Assembly (NCBI GenBank): GCA_002077045.2
Contig: KZ111160.1
Span: 1 to 64,000, forward strand
Direction of reading: 5' to 3'
From: Rachicladosporium sp. CCFEE 5018
Taxonomy: Eukaryota > Ascomycota > Dothideomycetes > Cladosporiales > Cladosporiaceae
Length of the DNA stretch: 64,000 nucleotides
Shown here: one piece after another, positions 31,450 through 40,684 of the stretch
Numbering within the stretch: the first letter of the stretch is position 1
Layout of the letters: every line of letters begins with the position of its first letter
Translations under genes and position numbers: made by a program
Notes under the pieces: generated by a model
Seen by the model: the letters and a program-made list of their open reading frames with translations, nothing else
Databases searched by the model: none
What the model was told of the DNA's origin: nothing

Positions 31450-32624
31450 ATGGCGCAGAAGCGTAAGGCGAAGGACGCCTTCGGCGCGCCTGAAGGTCAG
31501 TGTGAACATCTGCTCAGCACGGCAAACTATTCACTAATTTGTTTTCTTCAGGTGTACTGAGTGCCTTTGCAGCAGCTCGATTGAAACGAGCAAACCAAGA
31601 AGCTGCCGGCGTAAGTCCTGCTCTTGCCGAAGAAGTAGCAACGACACCCTACGATGGCCACCATAGCAGTTCAGGAGCCTCAACGCGAGTCAGTCGCGCG
31701 GGCAGCCCGAACGATGCCGTCGAAGAGAATGTCAGACTGCCCCCTCCGATCAGCTACCGGACGAACCATCTCAATGTTGTGGACGACGATGCCGAGTCTA
31801 TGACGTTGCTCCTCGGCATCAATGAGATAGCATGTATAGCCGGCGAGTACGACGTGACCATTCTGGACGGAGCAGCCACGATCTACGGCTTCCTGCTGCG
31901 GCCTGAGTCCGGTGTGCAAAGAGTGTACGCTCCCAGCACTCATGCTCTGCCCGTGATCACTGCACGTCGTGGACCAACCAAAGTCTGCTTGCGATCGGTC
32001 AGGTCAAGCTTGCGCAAGCTCGAGCGTCTCTCACCTGTTTTCCGCAATATCTGGACTGCCGACGAGAAGGAAAGATCGTTCAAGCTTTTGCAAACATCGT
32101 CCGAGGACTCCAGCCAACGGCCGCTAAGTATTCTCGATACTGATGATGCGAGCCAAAGGATTCTCACACAGATCGCTGGGCGCGTAAACGAACGAGATGG
32201 TGAACTCAGGGTCATGACGCTTGGACCCAAGTCGTCGGGCAAGTCAACCTTCAATAGGCAGATATGCAACGCTATTGCGGCTAGGACGCCCAAGAAGCGA
32301 TGCCTGTATCTCGATCTCGACCCTGGACAGCCTGAGTTTGGACCGCCTGGTCAGGTGTCACTTGTCGAAGTACGTGCGCCGATACTTGGACTTGCGTTCA
32401 CGCATCCTGCATCGAAGAAGTCGAAGTCTTACCGGCTGCTCGTAACGCATACGCTGGCATCTACGAGTTTCAAGGATGACCCGGAGCACTACATTGCATG
32501 TGTACGCGACATCATGGTTGGTTGTCGGGCACGGCTACAAGGCAAAGACGCCCAGCCATTGATCGTCAACGCGAGCGGCTGGGTCACTGGACTCGGCGCG
32601 ACAGTCATGATCGATCTGCTCGAC
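31450..32624 (+). CDS. GRC3: Polynucleotide 5'-hydroxyl kinase Grc3, 5' part (cut by assembly gap)
   Basis: Exon 1 is 31450-31495 (MAQKRKAKDAFGAPE) and exon 2 runs from 31552, with a 56-base intron (GTCAGT...TTCAG, phase 1). The reading frame runs into the N gap at 32625, leaving about 373 residues. Grc3 phosphorylates the 5' end of cut ITS2 pre-rRNA together with the nuclease Las1. Seen are the Walker A loop TLGPKSSGKSTF (about residues 243-254), the YLDLDPGQPEFGPPGQVSLV segment that marks Clp1/Grc3 kinases, and INASGW-like VNASGWVTGLG. The remaining C-terminal half is absent. The sequence after the gap is a different gene, so the continuous frame over the Ns is an artefact. Confidence 0.92.
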
Positions 32625-32724
32625 NNNNNNNNNNNNNNNNNNNNNNNNNNNNNNNNNNNNNNNNNNNNNNNNNNNNNNNNNNNNNNNNNNNNNNNNNNNN
32701 NNNNNNNNNNNNNNNNNNNNNNNN
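32625..32724. other. Assembly gap (100 N)
   Basis: Exactly 100 Ns, the usual placeholder for an unknown-length scaffold join. GRC3 is cut on the left and a GTPBP1-like GTPase on the right. Confidence 0.99.
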
Positions 32725-34355
32725 GCATGCTCAAACATCGACATGAGATTGCTTCCGGCGTGACTAGCTCCGTGACACAGGAGCTGCTCGGCTATCAAGA
32801 TGCGCCTGACGGGTCTGTCGAGGTGGTGAATTACGCGACCGAGAATGTTGCATCTTGGATCGACATACACGTAGCTTCAGCTTCTGGTCACCTTGTTCTG
32901 ATCAGCGATTCTGCAGGGCACCCTCGATATCGACGGACTACTATCAGAGGTCTCGTCGGATGGGCACCTCATTGGACGTTGCTCTGCATACCAGCTGAAG
33001 ATGACGAGCGCACTGAACGCCAACGGACGAGCTCCACTGACTTGCCATTGTCTCCGCTCAACGCCGCGCCAGACATGGACTTAGTCGGTGCCCAACTCGA
33101 CCTCTGCCTGCGATTACGCCTACCTCTCGTTGTGGTGATCACCAAGATGGACACAGCCTCACGGACTGGTCTCAGACAGACATTGACGAAGATCCTCGAT
33201 GCGCTGAAGACAGCTGCTAGACGTCCTGCGATCTTGCAGAATCAACCGGGCTTGGTGTCAGAAGACATGCTGCAGTATTTCGACGAAGGAGCGCTTTTGC
33301 AAGCTTACAGTGCGGCTGTGCCTTTGCTGAATGATCCGACCGCAACTGTACCAATCGTGCTCACGAGTGCGCTCGATGGCTCCGGCATTGGTAATCTACA
33401 TGCATTGCTGCACGAGCTGCCTGCGCCGAGGGAAGACTCTGTCACGACTAGCAGTGCTCTTAACGTATTTCATATCGAGGACATATACACGAAGCTTGCC
33501 GAAGCCGATGGTGTCATCGTATCTGGCCGACTACGTTCAGGGAAGCTCGCCGTAGGCGACGTTCTTCTTCTTGGCCCATTTCTGACCGCATACTCACACG
33601 AAGACTCTGAGGACTCTGATGAGCGTACGCCGCGTCGCCTGAGCAGCGGCCTGCCAACATCACGATCCTTTCCTGGCGCCCTTCGAGACCTTCATCTTGG
33701 CGCCCACTTCTACGCACTTCCTGGTCAGGAGTGGAAGCAAGTAAAAGTCACCAGCATCCGCAATCTGCGACTTCCTGTCGCCTCTTTACTAGCAGATCAA
33801 GTCGGCACAGTTGCTATCGTCGCCAACGACCAACTTCATGATACTGTACTACCGTCCACCAACGCCTTCGCCCGAATACGCAAAGGCATGGTCCTTGCTA
33901 CAGTACAGCCGACAGCCACCAAAACCTTTTTGGCAAAGTTCGACCGTGAGGATCTCGCATCCCTCGCAGTAGGCAATCACGTCGTAGTCTACATTGCCAG
34001 CGTCCGCGCCTCAGCGCGAATCGTCTCTGCCCGAGCGCCAGACTCTCCTACTGCTACACTCGATAATAACGAAGAGGAGCACTTTTCATTCGACCAGGAC
34101 ACGACTGTCCAACAAGGTCCTGATGCGACACTGGACGGCCATCACGACAAGGTTCCTGTTGCAGGCGCCATCACAGCCACCCATCTCCTCGTAACCTTCA
34201 GCTTCGACACCTCCAAAGAATTCGTCCTCATCGGCGATCAAGTCCTCATCATGCCTGGTGGAGGCGCAGTCTCTCACGGCGGCCAGGAACGCGGGCAGAA
34301 GGGTGTAGCCGGACTGGATGGATTTGTCGGTCGGGTTGTTGAAGTGTACGGGTGA
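32725..34355 (+). CDS. GTPBP1-like translational GTPase, 3' part
   Basis: About 543 residues remain, from a 5' end lost in the gap to the stop at 34355. It belongs to the GTPBP1/2 group of EF-Tu-related GTPases. The P-loop (G1) is missing, lying in the gap. Present are the switch I neighbourhood (LKHRHEIASGVTSSVTQELLG), here seen from LKHRH to LLGYQD, G3 as DSAGHPRYRRTTIRGL, G4 as VVVITKMD, and G5-like VLTSALDGSG. EF-Tu domains II and III follow, with HIEDIYTKLAEADGVIVSGRL and the C-terminal beta-barrel ending VGRVVEVYG. The fungal members have no assigned substrate; animal ones act in ribosome rescue and RNA decay. A diverged copy of the last 713 bases is at 57927-58639. Confidence 0.9.
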
Positions 34356-34956
34356 TCTCAACCATGCGACGGGGACGGTCCTGGCCCAAAAGCTCAGCTC
34401 CACACGCATGTCACGGGAGATAAGATACACCGCACTCGGTCTCTCGTCGGCAAGACTTACCCACGGCCTAGATGCAAAGCCATCGCACGGAACAAATATG
34501 TACAACGCAGCACGTGGCTGCCGCTAACGGCGTTTCAGATGCTGCAACGGCAGCACTGCCGCATCCTACGAAGCGGGAGAATGTTAGCCAATCGGGACAC
34601 TTCAAACCTTCGAAAACCAACAACAGCTGCCATGCAAGGCGATTGGTTCCCTCGTGTCGTCGCATCTGTCGCATTTGCGGGTAATTGTAGGCGCAGTTCT
34701 GCCACGTTGGCATGTTGGACGCGAAGAAGGTTGGGGGTCGCGTTGCCTGCCCTATCTTAAGCGGAGGGGCCACAACCGAGCACAGCAAATGAATGTCTGA
34801 GATTTGGGGATGAGGGGATGTTGGTTCTGTCATTGGTGATGTGTAGGTCAGAAGTCGTGTGGTGCATTGTGTCTGTTTGAACACGCTAGACATGCTCATC
34901 AAAGATATCGTACGAAGCCTCAGGCACCGAGTACTCCGTGACCTACCCATCTCACC
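34356..34956. other. Convergent intergenic region, no gene seen
   Basis: 601 bases between the GTPase stop and the RSC gene stop. It is conserved in the second copy with more indels than the genes. No RNA gene or frame is convincing. Confidence 0.45.
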
Positions 34957-37544
34957 TTACGATACCCGTACATCCCAATCATCAGCAAAGACACCTCCAT
35001 CACCCAGCCGTCTCGTCTCCTCCCTCTGCCTCGTCCTAGCCTCCACTTCAGCGTGCTGCCTCAACACAGCCCTCTGCGCTTTCTCGAGCCGCGCCAGGTC
35101 CCTAGTCCTGAGTGCACCGCCGGTGGCGTCCGCCAGCTGCCGCTCCAGAAGCTCCAGAGCCTTCACCTTCAACGCCTCCACATCGACCCCACTCCCCTCA
35201 CTCCTCATCTTCTTAGCCCCCCTCCCCACCTGGCCATCGTCATCTGCGTGTGCCCGTTTCCTCCCCTCCCTTCGAGCCTTCTCAGCAAGATATCTCACGC
35301 TCTTGCCCAACCCCGGTCCTGGTCCTGGTCCTGCGGCTGAACCTAACGACGACTGCTGCTGTGGCGGCACACAGAACCATAACACCCGCCCCTCCTCATC
35401 ACAGCTATACCTCTCCCTCACCTCGCTAGGGATACTAGCATTCGCGAGCTCGGGCAAAACGTATACCTCGATAGGCGGCGGGTCGCGGTAAGAAGCTGGG
35501 TTCTGCAAAGAGGAAGGTGGGCGCGGGATTGAGGGCGCGGGAGGAGGAGGGGCGTACTGCGGCTGCGTTGAGCGAGCAAGAGGTTGCGAAGGGGTGGCGT
35601 AGTTGGAGACAGGAGGTGGGCGTTGCGCGGGGGACGCGAGCGATTGCTGGGAGTATTGCTGCGGCGTATATGTCGAAGAAGGTTGTTTGGCGAGGGAGGG
35701 CGGGTATCGTGTAGTGTTGTTGGAGTTTGATGTCGCGGGGGAGGGCGCGAAGGTCTGCGTAAGCGGTTGGTAGACTCGGGGTGGTGGCGTTGGACGCTTG
35801 GGTGGAGGAGGCGGGGTTGGCTCTGGTGGCGGCGAGTCCTTGTCGCCCCGAGGGCGTTTGTGCACGGCTCCGATCTTCGGAGGCGCGCCTTCGGCTCCCC
35901 AGGTGGGTTTGGGGAGGTCATCGGTCTCCTTCTGATCGTCTTTCATGAGGTAAGCGATGGGTGAGGGGTATTTCTTCATCTTTCGCGTGTGATCGAAGAG
36001 GTCCATTTCGTAGTCACGGTCGCGGACTTCGTCTGGTAGACAACTTGCCCAGGTCTTGATCTTGTTGAATTGCGCGCGCTCTTCGTTGTAGCGTGCTTCG
36101 CAGACGTAGACTTCCTGACCCTTGGGTAAGCCGCGCGGCCGGCCTTTGAAGTAGCGAGTGGTGAACATAATGAAGCATTTGCCTTCAATCTCTTCGATGC
36201 GGTGATCGCGATACCGTCCAGTCTTGACGACTTCATTCGACATGAAGTGCTTGTCGAAGCGATGTACAGTCTGCTCTGGACGATAGTACCAACAAACGTT
36301 GACCATACCTTGGCCGTCCAGATTGCGGTAGGTGCGGTAGATCTGTGCAGGTACTGGCTTTGTGAGGTCATTCGCATTCTGCAAGTGAACCCAGTCGCCA
36401 ACTTTGTAGAGCTCGCCATTGTGTAGCAGACCATCAGGTACTGGGATCTTGCCTTCATCGTCGGCAAAGTCTGCGTCTGACTTAGCCTTCCACACGTCGT
36501 ACAATCGGCCTGCTTCGACCTGCAATTTGACTGCATGCTGGAAGATGACCGAGTCATCCTTGTTGTACGTCTTGGCATTGTTGAACATCAAGTTCATGTC
36601 GGCCATAAACTCCTCGAGCGTCTTGTACTTCTTGCGCTTGACCTTGCGCTTCAGCAGATCGTAGGCCATCGGGTTCTTGATCTCTTGGTAGTAGTCCGGA
36701 AGTGCCTGCTTGTCGGGCATACGATCAAAGTCCTTGATCATGAGCTGCGAGTGCGTGTCCTTCAGCTTACGCACGCCCTTCAAGATGGCTTGTATGCGTG
36801 ACTCCATGGGCGTGAGTAGCTTTGGCGGCCTGCCCTTGCGCGTCTTCCTGCCGTCCTCGTCGACACCATCACGTTTTGACGTGCCAGCTGGCCGACCTCG
36901 GCGCTTCTTGCGGCCATCTGTCTCGTCCTCCTCATCCTCGTCCTCATCATCCTCCTCTCCCTCATCGTCCGAATCTTCCTCCTCGGCTGGTACCTCCTCC
37001 ATAGGCACATCTTCATACGTCGGGATCTCGCCGAGATCGGGCAGCACGATCTGATCTGCGCTCACCAGACCTTCATCGACCAGTTTCTGTAGCTCTCGCT
37101 GGATCTGCGCCTTGATGACCAAGGCATCCTGGAAAGCACCACTGTCCGGGCGATTGAAGACTTGCGCATTGTGCGGGATGAGTGCGAAGTCGCGAACGAA
37201 GGCGGCGAAAGACCTATACTCGCGGCGCGTGATGCGCAGCTTGATCGTGGAAAGCGCGACAGGCTCCTTGATGGCCTCGTAATAGTCAGGGAGGATGCGC
37301 TTGTTCACTAGGCGCTGGAAGAGCTTTGATGGGTCGAAGCCGCTGTGCGGTGTCAGTATGCGCACACAACCCTCCACTATGGCGTATGCACTCACTCCTC
37401 GCTCCTGTAGTCGTAGATCGCGTCAAGCATCCGCTTCATGCCCTCCCATGTCGCCTTTGGTATGTGTGCGCCAGCGCCAGGCGCGAGCTCCGTTGAAGGC
37501 ACTGGCGTCGTGCTCGGACTCCTATACTTCTTCTTGAACGGCAT
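34957..37544 (-). CDS. RSC-complex subunit, Rsc1/Rsc2 type (two bromodomains, AT-hook, BAH)
   Basis: Two exons: 37544-37396 (MPFKKKYRSPSTTPVPS) and 37342-34957, with a 53-base intron (GTGAGT...CACAG, phase 2), giving 844 residues. The product is a subunit of the RSC/PBAF-like SWI/SNF chromatin remodeller. Bromodomain 1 is at about 45-150 (ILPDYYEAIKEPVALSTI; NAQVFNRPDS). An acidic run and two AT-hook cores (KKRRGRPAG, RKGRPPK) are at about 165-235. Bromodomain 2 is at about 240-345 (LPDYYQEIKNPMAYDLL; FNNAKTYNKDDS). The BAH domain is at about 370-490 (YKVGDWVHLQNANDL; VCWYYRPEQTVH; VYVCEARYNEE). A Pro/Gln/Ser-rich tail and a helical Arg/Glu-rich end follow. Domain order matches Rsc1/Rsc2. Pezizomycotina usually have one such gene; a second copy is at 59234-61824. 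Confidence 0.94.
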
Positions 37545-37869
37545 CTTGCCGGCTGATCAGTGTGCAATATCTACTGTAGATGGGGAATGTATATTAGCAA
37601 ACGCGCTGCAGCTACTTTGTACATAAGCATGCACCTGCCCTTGCTGGCTGACGGCTATGCGAAGGGTCGTGCCGAGGATTAAGCTTAAATTCGAGTTCCC
37701 GGCGCTCCGTGCACCTGTCAATCATAAGCCGAGTACTCTTACTTAACTATACATGTCAGCGATGGCGATGACGAGGACTCTAGAGACCTCCGAGTCATCG
37801 AACACTTCAAATCGGCCATAGTGAAGACCGACTGCCCACTAAGACCGGATCTCCACACAGAGATTCGAG
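37545..37869. promoter_or_regulatory. Divergent promoter region, RSC subunit / OTU1
   Basis: 325 bases between divergent start codons. It is mostly conserved in the second copy (61825-62151), with several substitutions and small indels. No known motif claimed. Confidence 0.55.
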
Positions 37870-38934
37870 ATGCGTCTTCGAGTCCGCGGCCCAGATGGCG
37901 TATCAACCATCAACATCGAGGACTCGGCAACATGGGCAGATCTCAAAGCCATGATCTCCAAAATCACCTCGGTCCCAGACTTTGACATCAAATACGGCTA
38001 CCCACCCAAGCCTTTCAACACCGAAAGCATAGACAATGCGACCCTCCTCTCAAACCTGGACATCAAACTCGATGGCGAACAACTTATCATCATGGCTCGG
38101 GACGTGCAATCACAGCTCTCTTCGCCGATGGCCAAATCGAACCCATCGCCATCAGCAGCTGGCTCATTGCCGCCAACGAAGTCCTTCAACCCAACTCAAC
38201 ACGAATCTTCAGACTTCGCCGACAAACCTCTAAACCTGACCCGAAAACCCCAAACCGAAATCGACTCCGACCCCCCCTCAGTCCCGCTACCCAACCTCTC
38301 CTCCACCCTAACAATCCGCATAATGCCCGACGACAACTCCTGCCTCTTCCGCGCCCTCTCCTCCGCGCTCCTCGGCCCCTCCCTAGACGGCATGACCGAA
38401 CTCCGCTCCATAGTCGCCCAAACAATCGCCTCTCAACCGGACCTTTACTCCGCTGCAGTGCTGGAGAAATCGCCCGATGACTACTGCAAGTGGATGCAGA
38501 ACCCGGATTCGTGGGGCGGGGGGATCGAGCTGGCGATTCTGAGCCAGGAGTTTGGCGTGGAGGTGTGTAGTGTTAATGTCCAGGATGGGAGGGTGGATCG
38601 TTTCAACGAAGGTCAACCCACCCGTTGTATTCTTGTTTACTCAGGGATCCATTATGATGTGCTTGCGGCTACGCCCTATGCTGGCGCGGATCCGGAGCAC
38701 GATCGGAAGGTCTTCGAGGTTCTGCGTATGGTAGGCGGGGAGGAGATGGACGGCGGCGTATTGGACGCTGCTAAGGACTTGTGTAAGGTGCTCAGAGAGA
38801 GGCATTACTTCACTGATACGAAGGGCTTTGATGTAAAGTGCAATGTGTGTGGCCAGAGTGGGAAGGGGGAGAAGTGGGCTGTCACGCATGCAAACGGGAC
38901 TGGGCATGTGGACTTTGGGGAGGGTGGGGTATGA
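37870..38934 (+). CDS. OTU1: Otu1 deubiquitinase (UBX-like, OTU, C2H2 finger)
   Basis: A single exon of 354 residues. Otu1/YOD1 is a Cdc48/p97-associated cysteine protease that trims ubiquitin chains in ER-associated degradation and related pathways. Domains: an N-terminal UBX-like fold at 1-80 (MRLRVRGPDGVSTI), a Ser/Pro linker, and the OTU domain at about 145-280. This carries the catalytic Asp-Asn-x-Cys loop PDDNSCLFRALSSALL and the general-base His in YSGIHYDVL. A C-terminal C2H2 finger is at about 328-350 (CNVCGQSGKGEKW with two His after). Length and order match yeast Otu1 (301 residues) with a longer linker. All catalytic residues are present. Confidence 0.95.
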   Translation: MRLRVRGPDGVSTINIEDSATWADLKAMISKITSVPDFDIKYGYPPKPFNTESIDNATLLSNLDIKLDGEQLIIMARDVQSQLSSPMAKSNPSPSAAGSLPPTKSFNPTQHESSDFADKPLNLTRKPQTEIDSDPPSVPLPNLSSTLTIRIMPDDNSCLFRALSSALLGPSLDGMTELRSIVAQTIASQPDLYSAAVLEKSPDDYCKWMQNPDSWGGGIELAILSQEFGVEVCSVNVQDGRVDRFNEGQPTRCILVYSGIHYDVLAATPYAGADPEHDRKVFEVLRMVGGEEMDGGVLDAAKDLCKVLRERHYFTDTKGFDVKCNVCGQSGKGEKWAVTHANGTGHVDFGEGGV

Positions 38935-39028
38935 GCGGAAGGCATTGACTAGAGATGTCGGTTTATGTGTATATATGTACATGACATGCATCGACGGCAC
39001 GCCGTCCTGAGCGTTGCATTGCGTGTGC

Positions 39029-40442
39029 TCACAGTTTTGCCTGCCTCGCTTTTAGCCCAGTTGCGTCTTCAGTGCCACTGTGCCGCGTCTGCTGCTGCAC
39101 CCACTGCCCGATCACCTGTACCAGTCCATCGATCTCTCCCGTCGTGTTGCCAGCATGCAGACAGATCCTCACCCGTTCGCCACCTCTGGGTACAGTCGGT
39201 GGCACGATACCTCTGACAACGAAGCCCTTAGCCTGACAGTAAGCTGCCAGAGCCTTGGGCTCCGAGGAGAGGACGTAGAAGATCGGTGAGACTGGCTTCT
39301 CTGCTGGGACTGACATGAACGCGGTGTTAGATGCGGAGTTGGAGACTGGGAGGCGGAGCGAGTATTCCAGATCGAGAAGTCTAGTGTGCAGGTGGGCGAT
39401 GAGAGTGTGGAGGTTTGCTTGGAGCTGGTGGGCGATCAGCACTGGTAGAGTCATGACGGTAGTATAGAGTGATCACTCACCGGTATCGTCTCGCCCTGCA
39501 TCAAAAATGTGTAGGAAGCTCGGATGGCTGCTAGTGACGGGTATGATAGGAAGGTCGTGTAGATTAGCGGACGGGCGTAATTGATGAGGTATTGGCGCAC
39601 GGTGTCAGAGGCCAACAGTGCAGCTGCATGACGGCTCGTCAGCAGTCATCTCTGTGCTAAATTCAGGTCTTCGGCTTACCGCCATTGCAAGCCAATGCCT
39701 TTCCAAAGGTATGCAGACGAACGAGTACTTCCTTCTCCAGACCCAGCTCGCAGACCAGTCCTGATCCACGAGATCCAAAGACCCCAGTTGAGTGCGCTTC
39801 ATCGACGATCAGATGACCATTTCCCAGAGGCAAAAGTTCGTGGATCAAGTCGACGATCGCTTTAAGTGGCGGCACATCTCCGTCCATGCTGTAGACTCCC
39901 TCCACGGCAATGAAGACATTGCGAGACCCGTCCTTGATCTTTGAGTCGCGCAAACAGTCGATCAGGACTTCTCTCAATCCGGCGACCGAGTTGTGCCCGA
40001 ACGGCAAGCACTTGCCTGCACGAGACAACTTCATCCCGTCGTGCACACTTGCGTGGATGAACTCGTCATAGACGATAATGTCGCCCTGCTGCGGCAAGCA
40101 AGAGAAGAGCCCGGCATTCGCATCGAAGCCCGAGTTGCACAGCAGAGCTGTCTCAGCACCATGGAAGGAGGAGATGTCCTTCTCCAATGCTTCGGCATAG
40201 GTCGAGTTGCCATCCAGAAGTCGTGAGCCTCCGCTCCCAAGGTTGGACGACCCAGCATTCAGCTCGGCCAAGAAGCCATCCCGTAATTCTTTCGAAGTCG
40301 CCAGAGAAAGGAAGTCATTCGATGAGAAGTCCACAGAGCCTGTCAGTCGCGTGCTCAACGCCCTGATGGTCTTCGAGGTCTTTCTGCGAAGCAAGGTCTT
40401 GGCGAGAGCATCTTCGAGGCGGCTGCCGCAGCCTCGTTTCAT
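39029..40442 (-). CDS. bioF: 8-amino-7-oxononanoate (KAPA) synthase, biotin pathway
   Basis: This PLP enzyme condenses pimeloyl thioester with alanine to give KAPA, the first committed biotin step. Three exons: 40442-39680, 39623-39481 and 39424-39029, giving 433 residues. Introns are GTAAGC...TGCAG and GTGAGT...ACCAG. The start MKRGCGSRL at 40442 is the only ATG in the 5' frame. Motifs: SNDFLSLATSKELRDGF, GSGGSRLLDGNSTYAEALE, the ALLCNSGFDAN segment, VDEAHSTGVFGSRGSG and the PLP-lysine site HTFGKALACNG, whose continuation AALLASDTVRQYLINYARP is in exon 2. The third exon uses an acceptor inside IAHQ (AG at 39426-39425) that keeps the frame; this acceptor is conserved in the second copy. It is divergent from the next biotin gene. 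Confidence 0.94.
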
Positions 40443-40684
40443 GGTCTTGATGGGTAAGGTCCCAGCATGATCTCGACTCACGGGCAGCCGAGACAAGATG
40501 TTGATGCCATTGATTCGATGGGTACGTAACAGTGACAGAGACGGCGAATGCAGTTCAAGGGTCGGACTACATTGTCTTTGATCGGGATTCGGCTTCGTTT
40601 GCCCGAGGCTCAACGATGGCCAATGCTGGGCATTATGAGTTCGTCGACCTCACATCTTACTCGACCTAGACCAATGCTACGACG
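40443..40684. promoter_or_regulatory. Divergent promoter of the two biotin genes
   Basis: 242 bases between start codons. The octamer CCAATGCT occurs twice, at 40620-40627 and 40671-40678, both on the plus strand, the second only a few bases from the bioDA start. CCAAT boxes are common in fungal promoters, so the paired spacing is only suggestive. Confidence 0.5.

Larger units (their letters stand above)
33643..39718. repeat. Diverged duplicate block, copy B (partner 57927-64000)
   Basis: It aligns with 57927-64000 at an offset that drifts between 24277 and 24284 because of small indels. Gene order and orientation are the same. Differences are scattered substitutions, mostly silent in conserved domains. 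I did not count identity exactly; protein differences are about 2% in the RSC gene and about 4-5% in OTU1. Confidence 0.95.

Noticed and set aside
31539..34355. A single 938-residue kinase-GTPase fusion protein
   Set aside because: It runs through 100 Ns; the two sides belong to unrelated families, each missing its other half.
39425..39454. KAPA synthase exon 3 starting at the earlier acceptor before VLIAHQ
   Set aside because: That acceptor (CCAG|TG) gives the wrong phase with exon 2; the next AG downstream keeps the frame and is conserved in the second copy.
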